Assembly: GCF_018687755.1 (NCBI RefSeq)
Contig: NZ_CP061305.1
Coordinates: 1,549,099-1,613,098 of the forward strand
Source: Polynucleobacter sp. JS-Mosq-20-D10
Lineage (GTDB): Bacteria > Pseudomonadota > Gammaproteobacteria > Burkholderiales > Burkholderiaceae
Length of the DNA: 64,000 nt
Reading direction: 5' to 3'
In this document: positions 45,766 through 53,520 of the stretch, one piece after another
Layout: every line of letters starts with the position of its first letter
Position numbering within the stretch: position 1 is the first letter of the stretch
Notes under the pieces: generated by a model
The model's database searches: none
What the model was told of the DNA's origin: nothing
The model's input: only the letters and a program-made list of their open reading frames with translations
Translations under genes and position numbers: made by a program

Positions 45766-46307
45766 CATTTTTGAAAACACTAACTCCAACAGAATTATTT
45801 ATTACTTTTAGCAAAATCGGTATGTCTGGTTTTGGTGGAGTGCTGCCTTGGGCTCGCCGCACTTTGGTAGAACAAGATAAGGTACTCAGCTCAGAAGAGT
45901 TCAGCGCCATTCTTGGAATATGCCAAATTGTTCCAGGACCCAATATTCTCAATCTTGCCGTTTGTATTGGCTCACGTCTTTGTGGAGCTAAGGGCGCCTT
46001 TGCCGCAGCGTTTGGCCTAACTCTGGGGCCAATCTGTATTGTGATGTTGCTAGCAGTCTTGTATCAGCATTACAGTAATTTAGAAAGTGTTCAAGGCCTA
46101 CTCAGAGGCATCTCTGCAGTGGGCGTGGGATTAATCGCCTCTACTGGCATCAAAATGTTGCGTGATGAGTTTAAATACCCCGCAATGCTATTGGTCGTGA
46201 CCCTGACAGTGACAGCTGCAAGCTATTTCCATCTAGGCCTTGGTTGGGTTGTTCTCCTTGTCTCGCCCCTTGCTTTACTCTTAGCATTTAAGAAAGCTCG
46301 TAAGTAA
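45723..46307 (+). CDS. Chromate-transporter family protein, N-terminal-type half
   Basis: Half-size member of the CHR/ChrA family. The longest frame starts at TTG 45723 inside the previous gene; a TTG at 45771 would give the more usual LTPTELFITFSKIGMSGFGGV N-terminus, so the start is uncertain. Five to six hydrophobic segments are visible, with GFGGVLPWARRTLVEQ and IVPGPNILNLAVCIGSRL (family PGP motif). ChrA-type proteins export chromate or transport other anions. The stop and next ATG share one base (TAATG), so this pairs with the next gene as a heterodimer. Confidence 0.85.
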   Translation: MVGSKASTPSIPALTFLKTLTPTELFITFSKIGMSGFGGVLPWARRTLVEQDKVLSSEEFSAILGICQIVPGPNILNLAVCIGSRLCGAKGAFAAAFGLTLGPICIVMLLAVLYQHYSNLESVQGLLRGISAVGVGLIASTGIKMLRDEFKYPAMLLVVTLTVTAASYFHLGLGWVVLLVSPLALLLAFKKARK

Positions 46308-46828
46308 TGGGCATACTTCTCAGTCTATTCTTAAAGCTTTCTGCTTTTTCACTGATTGCCTTTGGTGGAATCAACGCGCTACTTCCCAGCCTCTTGGAGC
46401 TTTCGGTTAACCAAGAGCAGTGGATTGACCTGCAAACCTTTGCTGATTACTTTGCAATTGCTCAAGCTGCTCCCGGCCCGAATTTCATGACAGTAACCCT
46501 GATCGGCTGGCATGTTGGAGGGGTTCTGGGAGCCTTACTCGCCACTGTTGCCATTGCTTGGCCATCATCTATTTTGGTGTACTTTGTACAACGGCTGATC
46601 CTAAGCATGAATGACGAACAAAAAAAGAAGGCAATTCAGTATGCTGCTGCCGCGCTGGCAATTGGCTTAGTTCTTTCTTCTGCGTGGCAGATTGCGCTGC
46701 AAATCAATCATAGCTATGCTGCATATGGATTGACTCTACTGACTATTGGATTGACGGTATTTACCCGCTGGCATCCTTTATATTTAATTGCACTGGGCGC
46801 GGCCCTTGGAATAATGGGATTGATATGA
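46307..46828 (+). CDS. Chromate-transporter family protein, C-terminal-type half
   Basis: A 173-residue second half-size CHR-family protein with about five hydrophobic segments. It has AFGGINALLPSLLELSV and AQAAPGPNFMTVTLIGW, the same PGP-type motif as its partner. Coupled to the upstream half by TAATG, and to the Bug gene downstream by ATGA. The combination with a 2-hydroxyacid dehydrogenase and a periplasmic receptor is unusual and suggests an organic-acid anion rather than chromate; this is inference. Confidence 0.85.
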   Translation: MGILLSLFLKLSAFSLIAFGGINALLPSLLELSVNQEQWIDLQTFADYFAIAQAAPGPNFMTVTLIGWHVGGVLGALLATVAIAWPSSILVYFVQRLILSMNDEQKKKAIQYAAAALAIGLVLSSAWQIALQINHSYAAYGLTLLTIGLTVFTRWHPLYLIALGAALGIMGLI

Positions 46829-47802
46829 AATTATCTTCACTTCTGAGTATTTCGATTGCTAGTGCAGCTCTCTCATTGCCAATGACTGCTCAAGCTCAAA
46901 ACAGCTACCCTAGCAAATCTATTAATTTAATAGTGCCTTATGGTGCAGGCGGCAGCGCAGACTCTCGCAGTAGGCAGTTGGCGCAAAAAATGAGTTTGAT
47001 TCTGAGACAACCTTTTATCATTGACAACAAACCAGGTGCCGGCGGAAATATCGGCACTGAGTTTGTCGCAAGATCTGCCCCAGACGGCTACACCATTGGT
47101 ATGGGAAACTTCGCACCAATGGCGGTAAACAAAACACTTTTTGGAAATTTACGGTACGACCCAGAAACTGCTCTTACTCCCATCATCTTGATAGAAAAGG
47201 GTCCGCTAATCCTGGTCGTCAACCCAAATTCGCCATACAAAACTATTCAAGATATTGTTACAGCAGCTAAGGCAAAACCGGGGACCCTGACATTCTCTTC
47301 GGGAGGAATCGGAGGCAGCCATCAGCTCTCAGCTGAGCTATTTATGCAAAATGCCGGCATCCAAATGATTCATGTACCTTACAAGAGTGGTTCTGCTGCG
47401 TTGACGGATTTGATGGCAGGTAACGTCGACATGATGTTTGATCAGATGTACTCTGCAGTGCCGAGTATTAGGGTCGATAAACTGCGCCCTATTGCCATCA
47501 CGAGCAAAAAGAGATCCCCGCTCTTTCCGAATGTGCCTAGTTTTGCAGAGCTTGGCTACCCTAAAGTTGAAGTGCTCAATTGGCAAGGCTTTATTGCGCC
47601 TGCTGGCACACCTAAATCCATTATCGACACATTGAATAAAGCCGCCAATGAGGCACTTAAAGATCAGCAGCTTAGAGAGTTAATGCTCTCCCAAGGAAAT
47701 GAAATTGGCGGGGGTAGCCCTGCCGATTTTGCAGCCCTCATTAAATCAGAGGCCGCAAAATGGAGCGCTGTAGTCAAGGCTGGAAACATTAAGCCTGAGT
47801 GA
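46825..47802 (+). CDS. Bug-family receptor coupled to chromate-type transporters
   Basis: A 325-residue TctC-type receptor overlapping the ChrA half by four bases (ATGA). A signal peptide (about 1-24, ending AQAQ) is followed by YPSKSINLIVPYGAGGSADSRS, KPGAGGNIGTEFVARSAPDG and NVPSFAELGYPKVE. The usual PPGG is here GAGG. Direct overlap with a transporter gene makes it a candidate partner of that transporter, which is not known for this family. It converges with crcB. Confidence 0.9.
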   Translation: MKLSSLLSISIASAALSLPMTAQAQNSYPSKSINLIVPYGAGGSADSRSRQLAQKMSLILRQPFIIDNKPGAGGNIGTEFVARSAPDGYTIGMGNFAPMAVNKTLFGNLRYDPETALTPIILIEKGPLILVVNPNSPYKTIQDIVTAAKAKPGTLTFSSGGIGGSHQLSAELFMQNAGIQMIHVPYKSGSAALTDLMAGNVDMMFDQMYSAVPSIRVDKLRPIAITSKKRSPLFPNVPSFAELGYPKVEVLNWQGFIAPAGTPKSIIDTLNKAANEALKDQQLRELMLSQGNEIGGGSPADFAALIKSEAAKWSAVVKAGNIKPE

Positions 47803-47817
47803 GCAAGATTCGAAAAC

Positions 47818-48195
47818 TTACTTCAGTGCTTGGTAAGTCAGGATACCCAAAAAAGTAAGGCATAGTGAACCAACTAAATGCAAGAGCGCAGTTCCAAGCG
47901 CCCAACTCACTTCGCCACGCTGCATAAAACCGACCACTTCAGCAGAGAAGCTGGAGAAGGTGGTGAGGCCACCCAAAAAACCCGTAATCACAAATAACTT
48001 CCATTCGGGGGAGAGGCTTTGATTATTACCAAAAAAGGCTATGGCAATTCCGATGAAGTATCCGCCGACCATATTGGAAATAAAAGTGCCCAATGGCAGG
48101 GTTGAGGCAACGCTGACTGTTACGAGATTAAAGCCTGCCCTTAGCAAAGCACCGAGACCGGCGCCAAAAAAGATTGCAAAAATAGATAGCCACAT
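47818..48195 (-). CDS. crcB: Fluoride ion channel CrcB/Fluc
   Basis: A four-helix membrane protein that acts as a dual-topology dimer expelling fluoride. The 125-residue product has GAGLGALLRAGF (GALLR motif), PLGTFISNMVGG (conserved Asn) and GFLGGLTTFSSFSAE, the three family signatures. It lies nine bases after the DODA gene and so is probably cotranscribed; no separate leader, and thus no fluoride riboswitch, precedes it here. Confidence 0.93.
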   Translation of the reverse strand: MWLSIFAIFFGAGLGALLRAGFNLVTVSVASTLPLGTFISNMVGGYFIGIAIAFFGNNQSLSPEWKLFVITGFLGGLTTFSSFSAEVVGFMQRGEVSWALGTALLHLVGSLCLTFLGILTYQALK

Positions 48196-48204
48196 ATTCG
48201 GTAT

Positions 48205-48984
48205 TTATTGGATTGAAAAAGTCAGCATGCTAATGGAACCCATTTCTACCCCATCAGTCAGTATCTTAGGGGTCTCACCCTGCTCTTGTAGAGCAAGCAC
48301 ATACAAAGCTGGCCAATAGTGCTCAGGAGTCGGGATAGATAAATGTGCGGCATCACCGCACTGCTCCCAATGAATTAAATTGTCGTGATGATTTGCCTGT
48401 ATCTCAGAAACAAAAAAATCATTGAACTCTCTAGCCCATGGATAAGGTGTTGCACCCTCCTCCCAATGAATAGTGCGCAAGTTATGCACAACATTACCAC
48501 TAGCTAGGATCAAGATATTCTCGTCACGCAAAGGGCATAATTTTTTAGCAAGCTCATAATGCTCGCTCGCAGACATAGAGCCATCTAGACTCAGCTGCAC
48601 TACCGGCACATCTGCATTTGGATAGAGGTACGTCAGAACAGACCATGCGCCATGATCAATACCCCACTCGTTCTCTTCAAGCACTACTGGAACATCCAAT
48701 AATTCTTTTACGCGGTCTGCCAGTGCAGGACTACCGGGTGCTGGATATTGAATATCAAACAGGGCTTGCGGAAATCCGCCAAAGTCATGAATAGTTTTAG
48801 GTTTGGACATTGCAGTAACCCACACTCCGCGAGTTACCCAATGGGCCGAGATGACTAAGATAGCATCTGGGCGTTTAAGTGATTTACCAAAATTAGCCCA
48901 AGCAGTTGTAAAGCGATTGGGCTCAATGGCATACATCGGACTGCCATGACCAACAAATACTGCTGGTTGGCGATGGCTAGTCAT
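48205..48984 (-). CDS. DODA-type extradiol aromatic ring-opening dioxygenase (YgiD-like)
   Basis: A 259-residue class III extradiol dioxygenase of the LigB/DODA group. Metal-site signatures are AVFVGHGSPMYAIE, ILVISAHWVTRGVWV and ILASGNVVHNLRTI with the conserved histidines. Plant and bacterial relatives cleave 3,4-dihydroxyphenyl substrates; the bacterial substrate is usually unknown. It heads a two-gene unit with crcB. A small membrane-protein gene lies just upstream on the same strand. Confidence 0.9.
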   Translation of the reverse strand: MTSHRQPAVFVGHGSPMYAIEPNRFTTAWANFGKSLKRPDAILVISAHWVTRGVWVTAMSKPKTIHDFGGFPQALFDIQYPAPGSPALADRVKELLDVPVVLEENEWGIDHGAWSVLTYLYPNADVPVVQLSLDGSMSASEHYELAKKLCPLRDENILILASGNVVHNLRTIHWEEGATPYPWAREFNDFFVSEIQANHHDNLIHWEQCGDAAHLSIPTPEHYWPALYVLALQEQGETPKILTDGVEMGSISMLTFSIQ

Positions 48985-48993
48985 TACTGCAGA

Positions 48994-49131
48994 TTAGCCG
49001 AATACGTAGCCAGTGTGAGCCGCAACCAATGCAAACAAAATGGCCAAGCTAGTAGCAGCCGCCAACATCACGATCAAGGTGATGATTTTCTTATTGACTT
49101 CTTCTTTTGACTCTTTATGCCATTCGTTCAT
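48994..49131 (-). CDS. Small single-helix membrane protein, 45 residues
   Basis: An unannotated small frame: start MNEWHKESKEEVNKK, then a hydrophobic stretch IITLIVMLAAATSLAILFAL (about 16-35), and a short end VAAHTGYVFG. AGGGA sits seven bases before the ATG. The layout, charged N-terminus then one transmembrane helix, is that of a genuine small membrane protein. It ends nine bases before the DODA gene, so it may be on that transcript. Function unknown. Confidence 0.65.
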   Translation of the reverse strand: MNEWHKESKEEVNKKIITLIVMLAAATSLAILFALVAAHTGYVFG

Positions 49132-49175
49132 GCTAAATCCCTATTAAACACATCATTTGATAGCGCAATTATCCA

Positions 49176-49343
49176 CTATCGGCCGCGGCCAGCCTTGCGC
49201 ATCATGGCTTTTCCGCCCCCAAAGCCTGCCTGAGGCCTGCCGCCAGGGCCGGATGGGCCTTTTGGGGCTGGTGGACGAGCTGCGGGCTTAGCTGCTACGG
49301 GCTTAGCGGGGGTCTTTGATTCAGGTTTTTTATCGTCAGTCAC
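49176..49343 (-). CDS. Small basic Pro/Gly/Lys-rich protein, 55 residues, GTG start
   Basis: A short frame read from GTG with AGGAG seven bases upstream. The product is rich in Pro, Ala, Lys and Gly: TDDKKPESKTPAKPVAAKPA, then PSGPGGRPQAGFGGGKAMMR and the end AGRGR. It is strongly basic and probably disordered, reminiscent of small nucleic-acid-binding proteins. The good ribosome-binding site and an intact frame in a GC-rich stretch support translation. Forty-four bases later comes the small membrane protein gene. Function unknown. Confidence 0.6.
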   Translation of the reverse strand: MTDDKKPESKTPAKPVAAKPAARPPAPKGPSGPGGRPQAGFGGGKAMMRKAGRGR

Positions 49344-49371
49344 TTTTTGCTCCTATGGATATCATATTGCC

Positions 49372-50034
49372 ATGATTACTGACTATTCTATCCAAGCTCT
49401 CGCCATTAATGCGATTCCTTTGATTTTCGCTATCACTATTCATGAGGCTGCCCATGGCTATGCAGCCCGTCAATTTGGTGACAATACCGCTTATATGCTC
49501 GGGAGAGTCAGCCTCAACCCCATTAAACATATAGATCCGGTGGGTACTATCCTGATTCCCCTCCTGTTGATTCTGAGTGGATCCCCCTTTTTGGTGGGCT
49601 ATGCCAAGCCAGTACCGGTCAATTTTGGGCGTCTACGCAACCCCCGCATTGACTCTATCTGGGTGGCCTTAGCTGGGCCTGGATCCAATTTCATCCAAGC
49701 ACTCATTTGGGCCATCCTCCTAATTACCCTCTTTGGTTTTGGCGTGGATGAGCGATTCCTCTTGGCAGTGGCCCAAGCGGGGATCACCTGGAACTTAGTC
49801 TTACTAGTATTTAACCTCTTCCCTCTGCCCCCACTAGATGGTGGTCGCATTCTGGCGAGCTTATTGCCAGTTCGACAATCCATCGCCTTCGGAAAACTAG
49901 AGCCTTACGGATTCTTTATCGTTCTAGCCCTCGTCTTTACAGGCATCATTGGCAGCTTTTGGATGGAGCCTTTGACAGCCTTTTTTAAGAGTGTTGTTTA
50001 CTTTGTCACACTTCCCCTGCAAATGCTTTTCTGA
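49372..50034 (+). CDS. Site-2 protease family (M50) membrane metalloprotease
   Basis: A 220-residue intramembrane zinc metalloprotease. HEAAHG (HExxH) in helix 1 is the catalytic metal motif and LFPLPPLDGGRIL (NxxPxPxLDG-type) supplies the third ligand. About six hydrophobic segments; no PDZ domain, so it belongs to the short rhomboid-unlike M50 group (YwhC/SREBP-like). Targets are unknown. It is divergent from the small basic protein gene, with 28 bases between, so both promoters lie within short overlapping sequence. Confidence 0.9.
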   Translation: MITDYSIQALAINAIPLIFAITIHEAAHGYAARQFGDNTAYMLGRVSLNPIKHIDPVGTILIPLLLILSGSPFLVGYAKPVPVNFGRLRNPRIDSIWVALAGPGSNFIQALIWAILLITLFGFGVDERFLLAVAQAGITWNLVLLVFNLFPLPPLDGGRILASLLPVRQSIAFGKLEPYGFFIVLALVFTGIIGSFWMEPLTAFFKSVVYFVTLPLQMLF

Positions 50035-50093
50035 AGTATTCTAAAAATTCGAATTCATCAGCAGTAACCCACTGACCTCACTGGAGCTTAACT

Positions 50094-50546
50094 ATGAAAC
50101 TAAAACAGGTAATTTTTGCCGCCATTGCCCCCGTACTAGCAGCCGGAACAGGCATTGCTTATGCGCAATTTAAAAAACCAGAAGACGCCATTAAATATCG
50201 TCAAAGTGCTTTTACGGTAATGGCCAATTCCTTTGGAAAAATTGGCGCGGTTGTTAAAGGCGAAGCACCATTTAATAAGGATGAAGTAGCGAAGAACGCA
50301 GCAGTTGTTGCCATGATCTCGACATTACCATGGCAAGCATTTGGTCCAGGTACAGAGGGTGGTAATGCACTTCCAGTCGTATGGTCAGACAACGCTAAAT
50401 TTAAAGCGGCCGGAGAAAAAATGCAGCTGGCTGTTGCCAACCTGAATACCGCGGCGCAGTCAGGCGATCAAGAAGCAATTAAAAAGGCTTTTGGTGCAGC
50501 AGGCGCTACCTGTAAAGGTTGCCATGATGACTTTAAGAAAAAGTAA
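50094..50546 (+). CDS. Cytochrome c' (class II) protein
   Basis: A periplasmic four-helix cytochrome of 150 residues. A signal peptide (about 1-24, ending GIAYA) precedes the mature domain; the heme site CKGCH is near the C-terminus, as is typical of class II c-type cytochromes. Members bind NO or act in electron transfer. GGAG precedes the ATG. It is tail to tail with the cytochrome b561 gene: its stop ends at the base next to that gene's stop, with no intergenic sequence between. Confidence 0.9.
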   Translation: MKLKQVIFAAIAPVLAAGTGIAYAQFKKPEDAIKYRQSAFTVMANSFGKIGAVVKGEAPFNKDEVAKNAAVVAMISTLPWQAFGPGTEGGNALPVVWSDNAKFKAAGEKMQLAVANLNTAAQSGDQEAIKKAFGAAGATCKGCHDDFKKK

Positions 50547-51227
50547 TCACCTAGAAATGAAGTAACCCAGAGTGACCGCAATGAGGCTGAGTAGCAGTAG
50601 TGCAAAGCCTCTTTGCAAACTTCCATCCTTGGAAGCATGATCCAAGTCTGCAGAGAGATTCATTTCTGTTTCGCTTGGGTCAATCTCTTTATCGCCCACT
50701 AACATGGGCTTAATTAAATTCTCGCCTCTGAATTGCTGGTAATAGAAGATTGCACATAAATGCAGTGCGATCAAAATAATCAGGACTTTTTCATTCTGAC
50801 GATGAATTGAAGTGAGAAGTTCAACTGTTCCACTGAAAATATACTTTGCAAAAGGCCCCTCGAAGGCAATATCGTCATTTGCAAAAAGGCCGGTTGCCGC
50901 TTGAAGGCCAACCGAAAATAGTAAGGCCAGAACAGACAAAGCACCCAAGGGATTATGGCCAAGCCCCGCTTTAGTTTTACCTCTTAAAAAAAGCATTAAG
51001 GCCTTTGGGCTTGTTACAAAATGAACGAAGCGCGCATGGTAAGAGCCGACAAAGCCCCAGATGATTCTGAAGATAATTAGACTGAGTACGCAGTAACCAG
51101 ACAGCGCATGCCAACTCATTGCATTGCCGCCGATCTTGACAGTGACAAAACTCAGAATAATGCCGGCAACTAAGAGCCAATGAAACAGACGAATCGGCAA
51201 ATCCCAAACGCGGATGATTTTTTTCAT
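50547..51227 (-). CDS. Cytochrome b561 family membrane protein
   Basis: A diheme b-type cytochrome of about 226 residues from ATG 51227 (MKKIIRVWDLPIRLFHW, the usual family N-terminus); a GTG at 51245 would add six residues. Four transmembrane helices contain the heme-ligating histidines (FHW, SWHAL, a late IALHL). It passes electrons between quinone and periplasmic carriers. Next to, and opposed to, cytochrome c', it is a plausible functional partner, though on the other strand. Confidence 0.88.
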   Translation of the reverse strand: MKKIIRVWDLPIRLFHWLLVAGIILSFVTVKIGGNAMSWHALSGYCVLSLIIFRIIWGFVGSYHARFVHFVTSPKALMLFLRGKTKAGLGHNPLGALSVLALLFSVGLQAATGLFANDDIAFEGPFAKYIFSGTVELLTSIHRQNEKVLIILIALHLCAIFYYQQFRGENLIKPMLVGDKEIDPSETEMNLSADLDHASKDGSLQRGFALLLLSLIAVTLGYFISR

Positions 51228-51271
51228 ATCTAAAGAATAAATCACTACCCCCTTTAGAATAAGAAAAACTC

Positions 51272-52477
51272 ATGAAAACTAGCCAAGCCTTTAAAACTCT
51301 GTTGCTCTACCGTACAGGCGCAACCTTGAGCTATCAAATCATGATGGTTGCAGTGGGCTGGCATATTTATGAGATTACCAATAGCGTCATTGCCCTTGGC
51401 CTGATTGGTCTTGCCGAGCTGATTCCCTACTTTGCAATAGCACTCTATGCTGGCCATGCGGTAGATCGCCATTCTCGGAAATGGATCGCTGCGATTGCCT
51501 GCACTTTGCAGATTGTCGTTGCCTTGTTTCTAGTTGCAATAGCGCTTGACTGGTTGGCACCGCCTGTTCTGTTAATTTATTCAGCAGTAGCTTTTTTAGG
51601 CTTAGCTCGTGCACTATTGCGCCCCTCTTATCAGGCCATCTTTGGACAAATTATTCCCCGAGAACAAATGCCACGCTACACCGCGTATGCATCCTCTGCG
51701 TTTCAGATTTGCGTGGTAGCTGGGCCGGGTTTGGGTGGGCTCATGATTGGATTTACTGGGCTGGAGTGGACCTATGCCCTGGCTGCATTGAGTAGCGCTG
51801 TCGGTCTATATGGAGTGAGCTTCATTCGTATCAAGCATGAAAAGTCAGAAGGCATGAGCAATGATTTCTTAAAGAGTTTTTTGGAGGGCTTTCATTACGT
51901 ACGAAAACACGAGCTGATTGTCAGTACCATGCTGCTCGATATGTTTGCCGTACTATTCGGCGGCGCAGTATCGATACTCCCCGCCTTTGTGAAAGAGGTT
52001 CTCAATGCCGGCCCTGAAACCCTGGGAATTCTGAGGGCAGCGCCAGCAGCTGGGGCTGTGATTGTAGGTCTTTACTTAGCGCGTCGACCCCTGCTAGAAG
52101 ATTCTGGAAGATATTTATTGTTGTCAGTCGGCGGCTTTGGGATTGCCATTATTGCCTTTGGACTTTCAAACAATCTTTGGCTTTGCGCTCTTTTCTTGTT
52201 TATTTCTGGTTGCTTTGACTCTATCTCAGTAGTCATCCGTGGCAGCATTATGCAATTGACTACCCCAGATCAGATGCGGGGCAGGATCAGCGCAATCAAT
52301 GGGATATTTATTGGCTCCTCTAATGAATTAGGGGCGCTTGAATCTGGAATTGCAGCCAGTCTGATGGGGCTTGTTCCATCCATCGTATTTGGTGGAGCTG
52401 CGACCTTGCTCGTTGTCTTGCTGACATACAGGCTTGCACCTCAACTCAGAACACTTAATCTCAAAGACCTGACCTAA
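51272..52477 (+). CDS. MFS transporter (TIGR00900-type exporter)
   Basis: A 401-residue permease with 12 predicted helices. The opening LLYRTGATLSYQIMMVAVGWHIYE, the motif AGHAVDRHSRKW (MFS motif A) and the second half GRISAINGIFIGSSNELG are typical of the drug/ion-efflux subgroup including macrolide-type exporters. The substrate is unknown. It is divergent from cytochrome b561 with about 44 bases between, and converges with the hydroxyacyl-CoA dehydrogenase. Confidence 0.85.
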   Translation: MKTSQAFKTLLLYRTGATLSYQIMMVAVGWHIYEITNSVIALGLIGLAELIPYFAIALYAGHAVDRHSRKWIAAIACTLQIVVALFLVAIALDWLAPPVLLIYSAVAFLGLARALLRPSYQAIFGQIIPREQMPRYTAYASSAFQICVVAGPGLGGLMIGFTGLEWTYALAALSSAVGLYGVSFIRIKHEKSEGMSNDFLKSFLEGFHYVRKHELIVSTMLLDMFAVLFGGAVSILPAFVKEVLNAGPETLGILRAAPAAGAVIVGLYLARRPLLEDSGRYLLLSVGGFGIAIIAFGLSNNLWLCALFLFISGCFDSISVVIRGSIMQLTTPDQMRGRISAINGIFIGSSNELGALESGIAASLMGLVPSIVFGGAATLLVVLLTYRLAPQLRTLNLKDLT

Positions 52478-52494
52478 AACTGACTTAGTTAAGC

Positions 52495-53436
52495 TTAGTC
52501 AATCTTCGGCAAATCTTTTTGAATAATCTTTAAACCTTCGCGCAAGGCCTCTTGGTAGCGCTCTCGCTCCGCCTTCATGGTTTCTGCAGTCCAAGAATAA
52601 AAGCCTTCGCCGGTTTTCATACCTAGCTTGCCACTAGCAATACGCTCACTTAAGCATTTAGCAATATCTGGGGAGTTATTGAGAGTCGGATAAATCGTTG
52701 CGCCACCGGCGCCATGCACATCCAATCCAGCGTGGTCTCTCTGCATTGCAGGTCCTGCAGCGATATAACGAAAGCCAAAGCCAAAACGTACGGCCTTATC
52801 GATATCTTCCAAGCTAGCAATGCCGGCATCGACCATGGCGAAGGCTTCGCGCGATAAGGCATGCTGTAAGCGATTTGCCAAAAAGCCTGGCAAATCTTTT
52901 TTCACGGTAACAGGAACCATGCCGCAAGCCGTCATCAGACGAGAAAGGCTTTCGCCCACCATCGGCGAAGTCTTAACACCGTAGACCACTTCTACACAAG
53001 GCACTAAGTGTGCAGGCATGAAGAAGTGTAAGCCAATCATCCGTGCCGCTGTTTTTAGCCCTGCTGAAATATCACTGATTGGAAAACTGGTGCTATTACT
53101 CGCCAAGACTGCTTCTGGTTTTGCATATTGTTCTAGTTTGGCAAATAACTCCTGCTTGATATCTAAGCGCTCAGGCACGCATTCGATCACCAAATCGATT
53201 TCCGACCAATCTATTTCTTCTAAGGAACCAGCTGTCGAGAGTAAATGTAGGCGGTGCTCATAACCCAGATCGATCATGGTGTTGGCAAAGTAATCGGGTA
53301 ATAGTGCACGCCGTTCTGTAGTGGGTTCCAACACTTGCACTGCACAGCCCCCGCGTGCGCATACCGCAGCAACATCGGCACCCATGGTGCCACCGCCCAC
53401 AATGACGACCTTCGTTTCGGATGGGGTAAATAACAT
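52495..53436 (-). CDS. 3-hydroxyacyl-CoA dehydrogenase family protein
   Basis: A 313-residue NAD-dependent dehydrogenase. It has VVIVGGGTMGADVAAVCARGG (dinucleotide loop), ASNSTSFPISDIS, LHFFMPAHLVPCVEVV with the catalytic His, and a C-terminal helical domain with AVRFGFGFRYIAAGPAMQ. Single-function homologs include beta-hydroxybutyryl-CoA, L-gulonate and carnitine dehydrogenases; substrate not settled. AAGGAG precedes the ATG. It is divergent from the GhrB-like gene; the shared 84-base gap suggests joint regulation with the TRAP module. Confidence 0.85.
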   Translation of the reverse strand: MLFTPSETKVVIVGGGTMGADVAAVCARGGCAVQVLEPTTERRALLPDYFANTMIDLGYEHRLHLLSTAGSLEEIDWSEIDLVIECVPERLDIKQELFAKLEQYAKPEAVLASNSTSFPISDISAGLKTAARMIGLHFFMPAHLVPCVEVVYGVKTSPMVGESLSRLMTACGMVPVTVKKDLPGFLANRLQHALSREAFAMVDAGIASLEDIDKAVRFGFGFRYIAAGPAMQRDHAGLDVHGAGGATIYPTLNNSPDIAKCLSERIASGKLGMKTGEGFYSWTAETMKAERERYQEALREGLKIIQKDLPKID

Positions 53437-53520
53437 CTCAATTTCTCCTTGGGTGGCAAGATAAGGACTACGAATCCCTTTACAATGCTGTCATTATTCC
53501 AATAAAAAAGTAAGTGAGAC

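Noticed and set aside
48196..48204. Fluoride riboswitch for crcB
   Set aside because: Only nine bases separate crcB from the upstream DODA gene, so there is no room for one.
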